Positions 53,854 through 62,672 of a DNA stretch of 64,000 nucleotides are shown in pieces. The notes under the pieces were generated by a model. The model was not told the DNA's origin and did no database searches. It saw nothing but the letters and a program-made list of their open reading frames with translations. Every line of letters begins with the position of its first letter. The stretch's first letter is position 1. The stretch comes from Marinoscillum pacificum (GTDB lineage Bacteria > Bacteroidota > Bacteroidia > Cytophagales > Cyclobacteriaceae): contig NZ_JAMZMJ010000004.1 of assembly GCF_024714495.1 (NCBI RefSeq), forward strand, positions 62,001 to 126,000. The letters run 5' to 3'. The position numbers and the translations under genes are program-made.

Positions 53854-54251
53854 GCCTTTTTGACGGATCTGCAGAATTCTCCCAAACAACCCACTTCATT
53901 GAGCATGAACGATTCGATCATAGCCGGCTTTACTTTCTCACTATGAGATACCAGTCCACGGATAGCCAGCATTTTTTTCAAGTGATTAGAAAGCTCACGA
54001 CTTACTACTCCCAGATTTTCCAACATATCAAATCCTTCTTTGGGTTGCTTGGGAGGTGTAAAGTTTTTCAGTGATATAATCTGTGATGTACAGTCAATAG
54101 ATGCCTGACAGGCCTTCTCAAGGTTCAATAACAACTCACGCCTTACAAGGTCATTTTCTTGCCATTCCCCTGATTGATGCTGCTCCTTAATCCAACTTAG
54201 ACAAGTCTCTACAATGTTCAGTTTGGCCTTCAGTAATTCATCCATCCGCAA
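53850..54251 (-). CDS. HepT-like (DUF86) protein without MntA partner
   Basis: The 133-residue all-helical protein matches the HepT/DUF86 outline: AKLNIVETCLSWIKEQHQSG, LLLNLEKACQASIDCTSQII, GFDMLENLGVVSRELSNHLK, and the RNase-like RX4H motif in AIRGLVSHSEKV. HepT is usually the toxin of HepT/MntA pairs whose nucleotidyltransferase antitoxin is adjacent. No such gene is found on either side. It is 12 bases after the FAD/FeS dehydrogenase stop and is likely in its operon. Loss of the toxin role is plausible. Confidence 0.7.
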   Translation of the reverse strand: MRMDELLKAKLNIVETCLSWIKEQHQSGEWQENDLVRRELLLNLEKACQASIDCTSQIISLKNFTPPKQPKEGFDMLENLGVVSRELSNHLKKMLAIRGLVSHSEKVKPAMIESFMLNEVGCLGEFCRSVKKA

Positions 54252-54262
54252 ATATTAATGAT

Positions 54263-57184
54263 CTAATTTAACGCATCCCAAATTATTTCCACCGGATGTT
54301 TAGCTTTTCGATCAGTACCGTCTTTTATCTGATGACGACAGCTAGTACCCGCAGCAGCAATGATCACATCTTTCGGTTGCTTTCTTACAGTTGGAAATAA
54401 CACCAACTCTCCAATTTGCATGGACAAATCATAATGCTCTTTTTCATAACCAAATGAACCTGCCATACCACAACAACCAGAAGGAATCATGTGTACTTCA
54501 TTGCTTCCCATCTTAGAAAGAATTTTCTTCACTGGCGTCAAAGAAGACAAAGCCTTTTGCTGACAATGTCCATGAAGCTTGATCAATGACTTTTGCTCTT
54601 TGAACAATGACAGATCTATATTTCCAGCATCCAGCTCTTTTGCCAGGAATTCTTCAATCATAAAGGTATTCGCTGCGATTGCTTTAGCAGCTTCTTTCTC
54701 CTCACCTCTTACCAAATCTGGATATTCATCTCGGAAAGTCAAAATAGCTGAAGGCTCAACCCCAATAAGTGGTGTTTCATCAGAAATGATGTCTTTGAAT
54801 ATGGCAATATTCTCTTTTGCAAAATCACGAGCTTCTTCCAACAACCCTTTGGACAGAAAAGGTCTTCCTGACTGAGTATGCTTGACGTATTCAACCTGAT
54901 ATCCGAGTTTATCGAGCAATTGAACAGTCGTGATCCCGATCTCTGCTTCGTTGTAGTTAATCAACTCATCAATGAAAATGTAGACTTTTCTTCCTGATTT
55001 GGCAGATGGTACAAACTGCTTTTGGAACCACTTCTCCCAGGTTACTTTGGAAATAGGAGGCATGCTTCGTTTTTTCGCAAAGCCCATGACACCCTTTACG
55101 AGATTGCCAGTGACATCATTGCTAAATGCCAACTTATAACCCCATGGAACCATGGAGGCGAATTTCATTCCTCCGCTGAAATTACCAATCAACTTATTTC
55201 GGAACGGAACTCCTTTTTCTTTGTAGTACTGATACTGCCACTCTTGTTTCAACTTGCCCATGTCCACATTGGATGGACACTCCGACTTACAGCCTTTACA
55301 GCTTAAGCATAGATCTAGTACTTCTTTAATTTCTTCATGAGCAAAAGGATTCGGCTTCTCCGATTTAGTCAACATCTCGCGAAGGATATTCGCACGAGCT
55401 CTGGTAGTCTCTTTTTCGTTGCGAGTAGCCATGTAGCTGGGGCACATCGTACCTCCAGAAATCTCAGACTTTCGGCAATCGCCTGAACCATTGCATTGCT
55501 CAGCTGCTCGGAGGTAACCCATCGTATCTGAGAAGTCCAGGATGGTTTCAAACTCTCGGGTTTCCTGATCCTTTTCGTATCGAAGACTGGTATCCATCGG
55601 TGGAGTGTCCACGATCTTGCCTGGATTCATGATGTTTTTGGGATCCCAGGTTTTCTTGAGCTGCTTGATCAACTCATAGTTGTGCTCACCCACCATTTGA
55701 GGAATGAACTCACCTCGCAATCTACCATCTCCGTGCTCTCCAGATAGGGAACCTTTGTATTTCTTCACCAGGGTCGCAATCTCTTCCGCTATGGTACGGA
55801 ACAAGGCAACTCCTTTGGCTGTCTTCAAATCAACAATTGGTCGTAGGTGCAACTCCCCGGAACCTGCATGCGCATAGTGCACACAGAATAAGTCATGCTT
55901 TTTGAGGATCTCGTTGAACTCAGCGATGTAAGCAGGCAAGTCCTCCACATCTACCGCAGTATCCTCAATCACCGGAGCAGGCTTTGCGTCACCAACCACA
56001 TTGGATAGCAATCCAAGACCAGCTTTTCTAAGCCCCCAAACTTTTTTAATATCATCTCCTCCTATAACTGGATAAGAATATCCAAGGCCGGCAGTTTTAA
56101 GCTCTGTTATTAAATCCTGAGCAGCTTTTTCTACTTCTTCTGCAGACTCTTTAGTGATCTCAGCCACCAAAATAGCCTGTGGATCACCCTCTACAAAGAA
56201 TCGATATTCCCGATAGGTTCTATTTCTTTTGGTTGCCTCCAGGATGTAATGGTCCATCAACTCACATGCACTTGGCTTGTATTTCAACGCCACCAAATTG
56301 GCATGCAAAGACTCATCGATGGTATGACAATGAATACACACCAGTTTTTTATGCGGCGGCATCAATGGTGTCAACTTGATTTTGGCAGTAGTTACAAAAG
56401 CCAAGGTTCCTTCCGAACCAGCAATCAGTTTACAGAAGTTGAACGGCTCGCCTTCCGGTTTGAAAGGCTGCATATCAGACAAAATGTCCAATGCATACCC
56501 TGTATTTCTTCTAGGAACACTTGCTTTCGGGAAACCAGCAGCAATTTCTTGCTGGTTGGTTTCATCTCGGAGCATTTCACGAATCTCGTAATACAAGGTC
56601 GCCTCTAATTCGCCTGAAGTGCTTTGCCCATTAGCCCGAGCCAAAAAGGCGTCCTGATCCAACTCGCCAAACCAGGTTTTATTTCCGTCAGCTAAAATAG
56701 CTTCAACCTCCAAAAGATGCTCTCGTGTACTGCCATACCAAACTGAATTGGAGCCACAGCTATTGTTCCCAATCATCCCACCGATCATCGCGCGATTAGC
56801 AGTAGATGTCTCAGGAGCAAAAAAGTATCCGTAAGGTTTTAGTAAGGCATTCAGATCATCGCGAACGATTCCTGGTTGCACAATGGCCCAACCTTCCTTT
56901 TCATTGACCTGAAGCAATTGATTGAAATGCTTGGAAACATCCACCACGATTCCTCCTCCCACTACCTGACCAGCCAATGATGTTCCAGCCGTTCTCGGAA
57001 TAATGGAAGTGGCATTGTCATGCGCAAATTTGATCAGCTGAACGATATCTTCCTCTGACTTAGGAATGGCTACCGCCAATGGAATTTCACGGTATGCAGA
57101 CGCATCCGTAGCGTAAAGTCTTCTGGTGGTTTCGTCGGTAAATAAGTCCCCTTCTAGCTGTTTGCCAAGCGCTTCAAAATTCAT
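54263..57184 (-). CDS. FAD-linked oxidase/4Fe-4S ferredoxin fusion (D-lactate/glycolate dehydrogenase type)
   Basis: A 973-residue fused D-2-hydroxyacid dehydrogenase. Residues 30-220 are the FAD_binding_4 (PCMH) domain (IIPRTAGTSLAGQVVGGGIV, GGMIGNNSCGSNS); about 230-530 the FAD-oxidase C domain (VCIHCHTIDESLHANLVALK, ALFRTIAEEI). A Fe-S part follows with CNGSGDCRKSEISGGTMCPS and CLSCKGCKSECPSNVDMGKL. The CCG-type tail shows LHGHCQQKAL and SGCCGMAGSFGYEKEHYDLS. This order fits the YdiJ/GlcD-GlcF-type fusions that oxidise D-lactate, glycolate or D-2-hydroxyglutarate and pass electrons to quinone. The substrate is not resolved. Confidence 0.9.
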   Translation of the reverse strand: MNFEALGKQLEGDLFTDETTRRLYATDASAYREIPLAVAIPKSEEDIVQLIKFAHDNATSIIPRTAGTSLAGQVVGGGIVVDVSKHFNQLLQVNEKEGWAIVQPGIVRDDLNALLKPYGYFFAPETSTANRAMIGGMIGNNSCGSNSVWYGSTREHLLEVEAILADGNKTWFGELDQDAFLARANGQSTSGELEATLYYEIREMLRDETNQQEIAAGFPKASVPRRNTGYALDILSDMQPFKPEGEPFNFCKLIAGSEGTLAFVTTAKIKLTPLMPPHKKLVCIHCHTIDESLHANLVALKYKPSACELMDHYILEATKRNRTYREYRFFVEGDPQAILVAEITKESAEEVEKAAQDLITELKTAGLGYSYPVIGGDDIKKVWGLRKAGLGLLSNVVGDAKPAPVIEDTAVDVEDLPAYIAEFNEILKKHDLFCVHYAHAGSGELHLRPIVDLKTAKGVALFRTIAEEIATLVKKYKGSLSGEHGDGRLRGEFIPQMVGEHNYELIKQLKKTWDPKNIMNPGKIVDTPPMDTSLRYEKDQETREFETILDFSDTMGYLRAAEQCNGSGDCRKSEISGGTMCPSYMATRNEKETTRARANILREMLTKSEKPNPFAHEEIKEVLDLCLSCKGCKSECPSNVDMGKLKQEWQYQYYKEKGVPFRNKLIGNFSGGMKFASMVPWGYKLAFSNDVTGNLVKGVMGFAKKRSMPPISKVTWEKWFQKQFVPSAKSGRKVYIFIDELINYNEAEIGITTVQLLDKLGYQVEYVKHTQSGRPFLSKGLLEEARDFAKENIAIFKDIISDETPLIGVEPSAILTFRDEYPDLVRGEEKEAAKAIAANTFMIEEFLAKELDAGNIDLSLFKEQKSLIKLHGHCQQKALSSLTPVKKILSKMGSNEVHMIPSGCCGMAGSFGYEKEHYDLSMQIGELVLFPTVRKQPKDVIIAAAGTSCRHQIKDGTDRKAKHPVEIIWDALN

Positions 57185-57199
57185 AACTCTTCTACTCTA

Positions 57200-58030
57200 T
57201 CATTCTAAAGAAAGGATGCAGAACACGGGAAAGTGATCGGAGATGTATTTCTGATCAAAAGAGTCTGTAAGCACCGCGTATTTACTCACTTTGATATCCT
57301 CACTGACCGCTATGTAATCGATCCTTTTTTGGGGTGCCTGGGTAAAGTTGAATCCGTTGAACGTAGCATCCGGACCGAATGCTAAATTAGCTGCTTCTCG
57401 CGAATCTTTTAATACTTTTTTCAATTCTGTGATAGGTCCTTCATCTGGAGTCACGTTCAAATCACCAGTCAACACCACCGGATAATCCTTTTTGTTCTTC
57501 TTCTTAATTTGAGCAAGAATGAGTTTCATCGATTCTACACGAGCTTCCACACCAATGTGATCAAAGTGGGTATTGAAAAACCAGAATTTCTGTCCATCAG
57601 AGATTCGCTCAAACAATCCATACGTACAGATTCTAGGCAAAGCTGCATCCCAACCCTTACTTACTTTTTCTGGTGTATCAGAAAGCCAGAAAGTACTCCC
57701 TTCGATCAGCTTGAATTCTGTTTTCTTGTAAAAAACAGCGCTAAACTCTCCCGCACGCTTTCCATCATCTCTTCCCACACCGATGTAGGCATAGTCTGCC
57801 AGGTTTTCATCCATGTAATCCAATTGCTGTGGAAGAGCTTCTTGTACACCAAAAACGCCGGGTTCGTAAAACTTGATTTGGCTGACTAACTCATCTTTTC
57901 GGTGATGCCAGTTATTCTCATTATCTCCAGCATGATCCAAACGGATGTTATAGGTCATTACTTTTAGCTCCTGAGCGAAACTGGAAACTGTGATAAGCAA
58001 TAGAAATAGTGCAGTAGTGAGTAGTCTCAT
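57200..58030 (-). CDS. Exported endonuclease/exonuclease/phosphatase-family protein
   Basis: A signal peptide (LLTTALFLLLITVSSFAQ) leads the 276-residue protein. DNase I-fold motifs are complete: KVMTYNIRLDHAGDNENNWH, GVQEALPQQ with the metal-binding Glu, FNTHFDHIG, VVLTGDLNVTPDEG, and SDHFPVFCIL. Such exported members are nucleases or phosphoesterases; the substrate is not resolved. It lies 15 bases upstream of the dehydrogenase start and heads that operon. Confidence 0.88.
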   Translation of the reverse strand: MRLLTTALFLLLITVSSFAQELKVMTYNIRLDHAGDNENNWHHRKDELVSQIKFYEPGVFGVQEALPQQLDYMDENLADYAYIGVGRDDGKRAGEFSAVFYKKTEFKLIEGSTFWLSDTPEKVSKGWDAALPRICTYGLFERISDGQKFWFFNTHFDHIGVEARVESMKLILAQIKKKNKKDYPVVLTGDLNVTPDEGPITELKKVLKDSREAANLAFGPDATFNGFNFTQAPQKRIDYIAVSEDIKVSKYAVLTDSFDQKYISDHFPVFCILSLE

Positions 58031-58148
58031 TTTTTGTCAATGGGTTTTAAGCAAATATGGGTTAAACCAATAACAATTCTGAAGTCAAAGTCAAATGTCA
58101 TTCTCTCTGCCACAAAGAAAAACTAAAGAAGCGAACAGACTATGCTCT

Positions 58149-58175
58149 CCTACTTTTCCATTGATGAAAAGTAGG
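58149..58175. repeat. Perfect 10-bp hairpin, interspersed-repeat candidate
   Basis: CCTACTTTTC (58149-58158) pairs with GAAAAGTAGG (58166-58175) around CATTGAT and is followed by CAAAAATCTAGGAC. Hairpins of this form recur between genes in Bacteroidota genomes as I remember them, but copy number cannot be checked here. Confidence 0.4.
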
Positions 58176-58291
58176 CAAAAATCTAGGACTGTATTCATTT
58201 CTTAACGCCTTTTGAGGACTAAAATCAGGAAATAAAAAAACTCGTCCAGTTTATTCATCCTCAAGAAAATAAATCTATCAATGACTCTAAC

Positions 58292-58309
58292 CTGCCTACC
58301 GACAGGCAG
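58292..58309. repeat. REP-like palindrome, CTGCCT/AGGCAG
   Basis: CTGCCTACCGACAGGCAG forms a 6-bp stem with a 6-base loop in the long spacer 58031-58478. It has no T run, so it is probably not a terminator. Its sequence suggests a dispersed extragenic palindrome. Confidence 0.45.
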
Positions 58310-58467
58310 ACAGCTTTTATTTCAATCTGATTTTAACCTCTCAAAAACCTAAAATGAACAATGTCCATCCTTGCATGAAAGCCCATACCATATCAATCCG
58401 AAAAATATTTAAGACTCAATATTGCTCTGTTCACTCTGCGATCTCCGCGGTTAAAAAAGAGTTGATT

Positions 58468-58474
58468 TATTTTG
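58468..58474 (+). promoter_or_regulatory. -7-like box of the DUF4268 gene
   Basis: TATTTTG ends 4 bases before the ATG at 58479. It is one base shorter than TAnnTTTG and is a weak match. Confidence 0.3.
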
Positions 58475-58478
58475 CGGC

Positions 58479-58940
58479 ATGTTTAGCAGGGAAGAGGCAT
58501 CGAGAATCAAGCAGGACTTTTGGACCACATTTGGTCAATACATGAAGCCAATCCTCTCTTCCGAATACATGCGTGTAAACTGGATCAATTACAATACTGG
58601 ATTGAAAGACGTCTATTTTCGAATGGATACGAAACGTAAGTCCGCAGTGATCGCCATCTCCATGGAACATCGAGATCCAGAAATCCAGGAACTATTCTTT
58701 GAACAGTTTTTAGAATTGAAAACACTACTGCATGCTGAGCTAGAAGAAGAATGGACCTGGGAAATGAACTTCCCAGATGAACATGGCAAAATCGTCAGTC
58801 AGATTTACCAGGAACTACCCGGCAAATCCGTTTTCAACAAAAATGACTGGCCAGACCTCATCTCCTTTTTCAAACCCAGAATCATTGCACTTGATGTCTT
58901 CTGGGAAAATGCGAAGTATGCTTTTGATAAATTGAGGTAA
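58479..58940 (+). CDS. DUF4268-domain protein
   Basis: The 153-residue soluble protein fits the DUF4268 pattern: EASRIKQDFWTTFGQYMKPI, GLKDVYFRMDTKRKSAVIAI, SMEHRDPEIQELFFEQFLEL and the closing FFKPRIIALDVFWENAKYAF. DUF4268 modules also occur as C-terminal domains of nuclease-like or restriction-associated proteins. Here it stands alone and its function is unknown. It precedes the RiPP cluster by 69 bases; base composition suggests it is not part of it. Confidence 0.85.
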   Translation: MFSREEASRIKQDFWTTFGQYMKPILSSEYMRVNWINYNTGLKDVYFRMDTKRKSAVIAISMEHRDPEIQELFFEQFLELKTLLHAELEEEWTWEMNFPDEHGKIVSQIYQELPGKSVFNKNDWPDLISFFKPRIIALDVFWENAKYAFDKLR

Positions 58941-59009
58941 ACATTTCTGAATTTACATTTTGTTTATATTGTTAATACCCCTTTTTTAGTGTTTCAGGAT
59001 AGCTAACAA

Positions 59010-61202
59010 ATGAATTTTAAACTGTTCCGCCAGCATGATGTTATGGATTGTGGCCCTACCTGCCTAAGGATGGTGGCATCATTTCATGGCAAAAATTATT
59101 CAATTCAAGAACTACGTGAAAAATCCCATCTTACCAAGGAAGGGGTATCAATGCTGGGCATTAGCACAGCTGCTGAGTCAATCGGACTAAGAACAATCGG
59201 TGTTAAACTTACTTTTGACCAACTTCAAAATGAAGCACCTTTACCTTGTATAATTCATTGGAATCAAAATCATTTTGTAGTTGTCTATAAAGTAAAAAAT
59301 AATAAAGTTTGGATTGCTGACCCAGTTGGACAAAAGATTGTTCTCGGTAAAAGTGAATTTCTTCAATCATGGATCACAAAAAATGATACAGATACCTCCA
59401 AAGGGATAACTCTCTTATTAGAGCCAAAATCAGATTTTTATTCTAAAGAATCTGACCAGGGAATCACACATCAGAAAGGTCTGTATTATTTATTTTCTTA
59501 TTTCAGAGGTTACAAAAAATTTGTAACTCAATTGATATTTGGATTACTTATTGGAAGCCTTCTTCAATTAATTTTCCCTTTTCTAACTCAGGCAATTGTT
59601 GATATTGGAGTAAATACAAGGGATTTAAATTTTATATACCTGATTCTTGGAGGTCAATTAATGCTTTTTTTTAGCAGGACTTCTGTTGACTTTATACGAA
59701 GATGGATATTACTTCATTTAAGCACTCGGATTAATGTCTCAATCATCTCCGATTTCTTAATCAAATTAATGAATCTTCCTCTGGCATATTTCGACACCAA
59801 ATTGATTGGTGATTTATTGGAAAGAGTTGGAGATCATCGCCGAGTTCAGCAATTTCTTAGTTCTTCCTCATTGAACATTCTTTTTTCATTTTTCAATTTG
59901 ATCATATTCGGAATCGTTCTGATAATATACAACCTTCGAATATTTTTAGTTTTTACCTCTGGAAGTGTGCTATACTTCCTTTTTGCAATAATTTTTCTCA
60001 GAAAACGAAAAGAGATTGACTACCGGAGATTTAATCAACAATCTGCCAATCAGACCTCAATGATTCAGTTAATCTCGGGAATGACTGAGATAAAACTAAA
60101 TGGAGCAGAAAAATTAAAAAGATGGGAATGGGAACGCATTCAAGCTAAATTATTCAAAATAGACATGGATAGTGTGAGACTGCAACAGTTTCAAGAATCA
60201 GGAAGCCTATTTATTAACGAACTTAAAAACATTATCATAACCGTTATGGCAGCAACTGCCGTGATCAAGGGTGAAATGACTTTGGGTATGATGTTAGCTG
60301 TTCAGTACATAATTGGACAATTAAATGGGCCTATAAATAGTGTCATAAATTTCATCAGAGAATGGCAAGATGCCAGGATCAGCATGGAAAGAATTGGTGA
60401 AGTTCATAGCATTAAAAATGAGGAAGATGAAGTCGCACAAAGATTAGATTTACCTAATAGATCTGGAGAATTGAGCATTGAAAATCTAACTTTTAGATAC
60501 AACGTGCTAGATCAGCAAAATGCTCTTGATAATATTTCTATGATCATACCAGAAGGTAAAATCACCGCAATAGTTGGCTCAAGTGGAAGTGGTAAAACAA
60601 CTTTAATGAAACTGCTGCTAAAAATTTACTCACCAACAAATGGACGACTGATGATTGAGAATATAAATCTTAATTATGTGAGTAGTGCAAAATGGAGAGA
60701 AAAAGTAGGTGTGGTAATGCAGGATGGATTTATCTTTTCAGATACTATCGCAAAAAACATAGCCATTTCAGATGAATATCCAAACCTCGACAAGGTAATT
60801 GAATCCTGTAAAATTGCCAACATACATACTTACATTGAAAAACTCCCCTTAGGTTACTCTACCAAAATTGGTCAGGATGGAACAGGCTTAAGCCAAGGAC
60901 AAAAGCAAAGACTACTGATTGCGAGAGCCGTATATAAGAATCCTCAATTTTTATTCTTTGATGAAGCAACCTCCGCTTTGGATTCAAATAATGAGAAGAT
61001 TATTATGGGAAATCTTGAAGAATTTTATAAAGGAAAAACGGTTCTTGTGATAGCTCATAGACTAAGCACAGTTAAAAAGGCAGATCAAATAATCGTATTA
61101 GAAAAAGGCAAAATCATAGAAACCGGAACTCATGCAGAACTAGTTTCTAAAAAAGGGAACTACTATCATCTAGTCAAAAATCAATTAGAACTTGGAGAAT
61201 AA
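59010..61202 (+). CDS. Peptidase-containing ABC exporter (C39/PCAT)
   Basis: This bacteriocin-type ABC transporter cleaves the double-glycine leader and exports the core peptide. The C39 peptidase domain (1-130) has Gln8, catalytic Cys14 (VMDCGPTCLRMVASFHG), His88 (HWNQNHFVVVY) and Asp104 (IADPVG). Six transmembrane helices follow (about 165-440). The nucleotide-binding domain has Walker A GSSGSGKTTLMKLLLKIYS near 521, signature LSQGQKQRLLIARAVY near 627 and Walker B FLFFDEATSALDS near 647. The 730 residues are full length. It is the first gene of the RiPP cluster and the natural processor of the peptide encoded 70 bases downstream. Confidence 0.95.
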   Translation: MNFKLFRQHDVMDCGPTCLRMVASFHGKNYSIQELREKSHLTKEGVSMLGISTAAESIGLRTIGVKLTFDQLQNEAPLPCIIHWNQNHFVVVYKVKNNKVWIADPVGQKIVLGKSEFLQSWITKNDTDTSKGITLLLEPKSDFYSKESDQGITHQKGLYYLFSYFRGYKKFVTQLIFGLLIGSLLQLIFPFLTQAIVDIGVNTRDLNFIYLILGGQLMLFFSRTSVDFIRRWILLHLSTRINVSIISDFLIKLMNLPLAYFDTKLIGDLLERVGDHRRVQQFLSSSSLNILFSFFNLIIFGIVLIIYNLRIFLVFTSGSVLYFLFAIIFLRKRKEIDYRRFNQQSANQTSMIQLISGMTEIKLNGAEKLKRWEWERIQAKLFKIDMDSVRLQQFQESGSLFINELKNIIITVMAATAVIKGEMTLGMMLAVQYIIGQLNGPINSVINFIREWQDARISMERIGEVHSIKNEEDEVAQRLDLPNRSGELSIENLTFRYNVLDQQNALDNISMIIPEGKITAIVGSSGSGKTTLMKLLLKIYSPTNGRLMIENINLNYVSSAKWREKVGVVMQDGFIFSDTIAKNIAISDEYPNLDKVIESCKIANIHTYIEKLPLGYSTKIGQDGTGLSQGQKQRLLIARAVYKNPQFLFFDEATSALDSNNEKIIMGNLEEFYKGKTVLVIAHRLSTVKKADQIIVLEKGKIIETGTHAELVSKKGNYYHLVKNQLELGE

Positions 61203-61271
61203 TTTTTTACAAACTAACGGTTGTTTTATTTTTAATGTATATTAGTCCATTGTGTACAAAATAATACGCCA

Positions 61272-61484
61272 ATGAAAAAGAAAAGTCTTTTTGACAATTT
61301 TGAAAAATTCGAATCAATGCAAGAAGAAAAATCTGCTTGGGGAAGAATTTTAGGAGGTAAAATGTTAGCTGGCACAGGTACTACTGGCTGTGCTACAGGA
61401 GACACTAAAAGTGGTAGTCCAGAATCTGATGACGATTGTGATTGTGATGAGGATGATGATGATCCTGTAACCTTTTTGAGTTGA
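61272..61484 (+). CDS. RiPP precursor peptide with double-Gly leader and Cys/Asp-rich core
   Basis: The 70-residue peptide has a charged leader (KKKSLFDNFEKFESMQEEKS) ending in the double-glycine site GRILGG at 24-29. A 41-residue core then carries Gly/Thr/Ser-rich TGTTGCATGDTKSGS (35-49) and an acidic tail SDDDCDCDEDDDDP (52-65). Cys are at 40, 56 and 58. Thr/Ser/Lys donors and Asp/Glu acceptors are the groups that ATP-grasp ligases join as omega-ester or omega-amide rings, so a graspetide-type product is likely. The Cys may give extra rings or disulfides. Its stop overlaps the TTG start of the ATP-grasp gene. Confidence 0.85.
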   Translation: MKKKSLFDNFEKFESMQEEKSAWGRILGGKMLAGTGTTGCATGDTKSGSPESDDDCDCDEDDDDPVTFLS

Positions 61485-62476
61485 TACTGATATTTTCAAA
61501 CTCAGTAGAACCTTCTACCGCACGGGTTATTAATTGGATTAATAATTTAGGTGGTAGATGGTTCAGAATTAATTCTATTGTAAATGATGGCATGCCTGAT
61601 GTAATTACCAACATCATGGCAGAACTGAACGACCAACAATTCTCGATAACTCTAAAGAAGGGGCAGAAATCGTTGGCTGCTCGTGACATAAATGTTATAT
61701 GGTACCGCCGATTTCAGATAAAGGATAATCTAAATCTATCCCTGGAAGAATTCGAAAAAAGCACTGACTCTGAAATACGGAGATTTCGTACCTCAGAGAA
61801 AATTGCGCTATTCAGATCTTTAGTTTATCGCTTGGAGGATAAATTCTGGTTGAGTCACCCAGATACTGCTGCTGTAAATAAAATCATGCAGCTAGATATC
61901 GCGAGAAAATTAGAGATCATCGTACCTAAAACATGGATTATATCCAGTAAAGAACAATTAAAAGAAGTTCTAAAAATATATCCAAAACTGGCTTTGAAAC
62001 CCATTAAGGACATTCGACCAATATCCATGGGGAAAAAATTCTTTAATCAGTATACTACGATTATTGAAATGGATTTTTTGGATCATCTAAATGATGAACC
62101 ATTTCCATTTCTAGTGCAGGAGTATATTTCAAAAGATTATGAGGTAAGAAGTTTTTTTATAGATGATGAATTCTATAGTATGGCCATTTTCTCACAGGAT
62201 AATGACCAAACCACCGTCGATTTCCGACGATATGATTATAAATATCCCAACAGGAATGTTCCATTTAAACTTCCAGTAGATATAGATCAAAAACTAAAAA
62301 AACTACTGAGACGACTAAAACTCAATACGGGATCAATAGACTTATTAGTTAGTGGAGACAAGTACTATTTTCTAGAAGTAAATCCTGTAGGTCAATTCGG
62401 TATGGTCTCCAGTCCGTGCAATTATCATTTACACAAAAAGATTGCCCAATTTCTAATTAAGCAAGACAATGCCTGA
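61481..62476 (+). CDS. Grasp-with-spasm ATP-grasp peptide maturase (GwsG-like)
   Basis: The 331-residue protein is a RimK/MvdD-type ATP-grasp ligase predicted to activate side-chain carboxylates of the precursor and form macrocyclic esters or amides. Signature elements are VIWYRRFQI (residues 73-81), the lysine-bearing ALKPIKDIRP (171-180), FLVQEYISKDYEVRSFFIDD (210-229), DLLVSGDKYYFLEV and the Mg-binding EVNPVGQFG (299-307). The TTG start lies across the precursor stop (TTGA), which couples the two. The grouping as grasp-with-spasm rests on gene order with the SPASM partner and on ATP-grasp motifs. Confidence 0.88.
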   Translation: MILIFSNSVEPSTARVINWINNLGGRWFRINSIVNDGMPDVITNIMAELNDQQFSITLKKGQKSLAARDINVIWYRRFQIKDNLNLSLEEFEKSTDSEIRRFRTSEKIALFRSLVYRLEDKFWLSHPDTAAVNKIMQLDIARKLEIIVPKTWIISSKEQLKEVLKIYPKLALKPIKDIRPISMGKKFFNQYTTIIEMDFLDHLNDEPFPFLVQEYISKDYEVRSFFIDDEFYSMAIFSQDNDQTTVDFRRYDYKYPNRNVPFKLPVDIDQKLKKLLRRLKLNTGSIDLLVSGDKYYFLEVNPVGQFGMVSSPCNYHLHKKIAQFLIKQDNA

Positions 62477-62672
62477 AAAATGTAATTCTCTAGTCAAATT
62501 CATACCAAAGGAGGATTTAAAACTATTTCCTGTACATCTGGAAACCATGGATGAAACCGAACAAGTTCTACGATTTATAGAGACCTATACAAATTCTGCA
62601 GTGGAAGGCATGGATTTCCTCCCACAGCATTATTACAAACCTGTAAGTAAAATAATCATTCTTAATGACTAA
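62469..62672 (+). CDS. Uncharacterised 67-residue protein between the two maturases
   Basis: The protein begins MPEKCNSLVKFIPKEDLKLF, with ETMDETEQVLRFIETYTNSA in the middle and PQHYYKPVSKIIILND at the end. It has a helix-strand mix and no signal peptide. It overlaps the ATP-grasp gene by 8 bases and the SPASM gene by 8 bases, so it is co-translated. I recognise no family; a peptide-binding or assembly role in maturation is possible but not shown. Confidence 0.8.
   Translation: MPEKCNSLVKFIPKEDLKLFPVHLETMDETEQVLRFIETYTNSAVEGMDFLPQHYYKPVSKIIILND

Larger units (their letters stand above)
58031..58478. other. Long spacer with two palindromes and no gene
   Basis: This 448-base spacer between the divergent exo/endonuclease and DUF4268 genes contains the hairpins at 58149-58175 and 58292-58309. 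It also has a CTCTGCGATCTCCGCGGTTA stretch ending near 58454 that looks like a dispersed repeat. I find no credible ORF or terminator. Confidence 0.5.
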
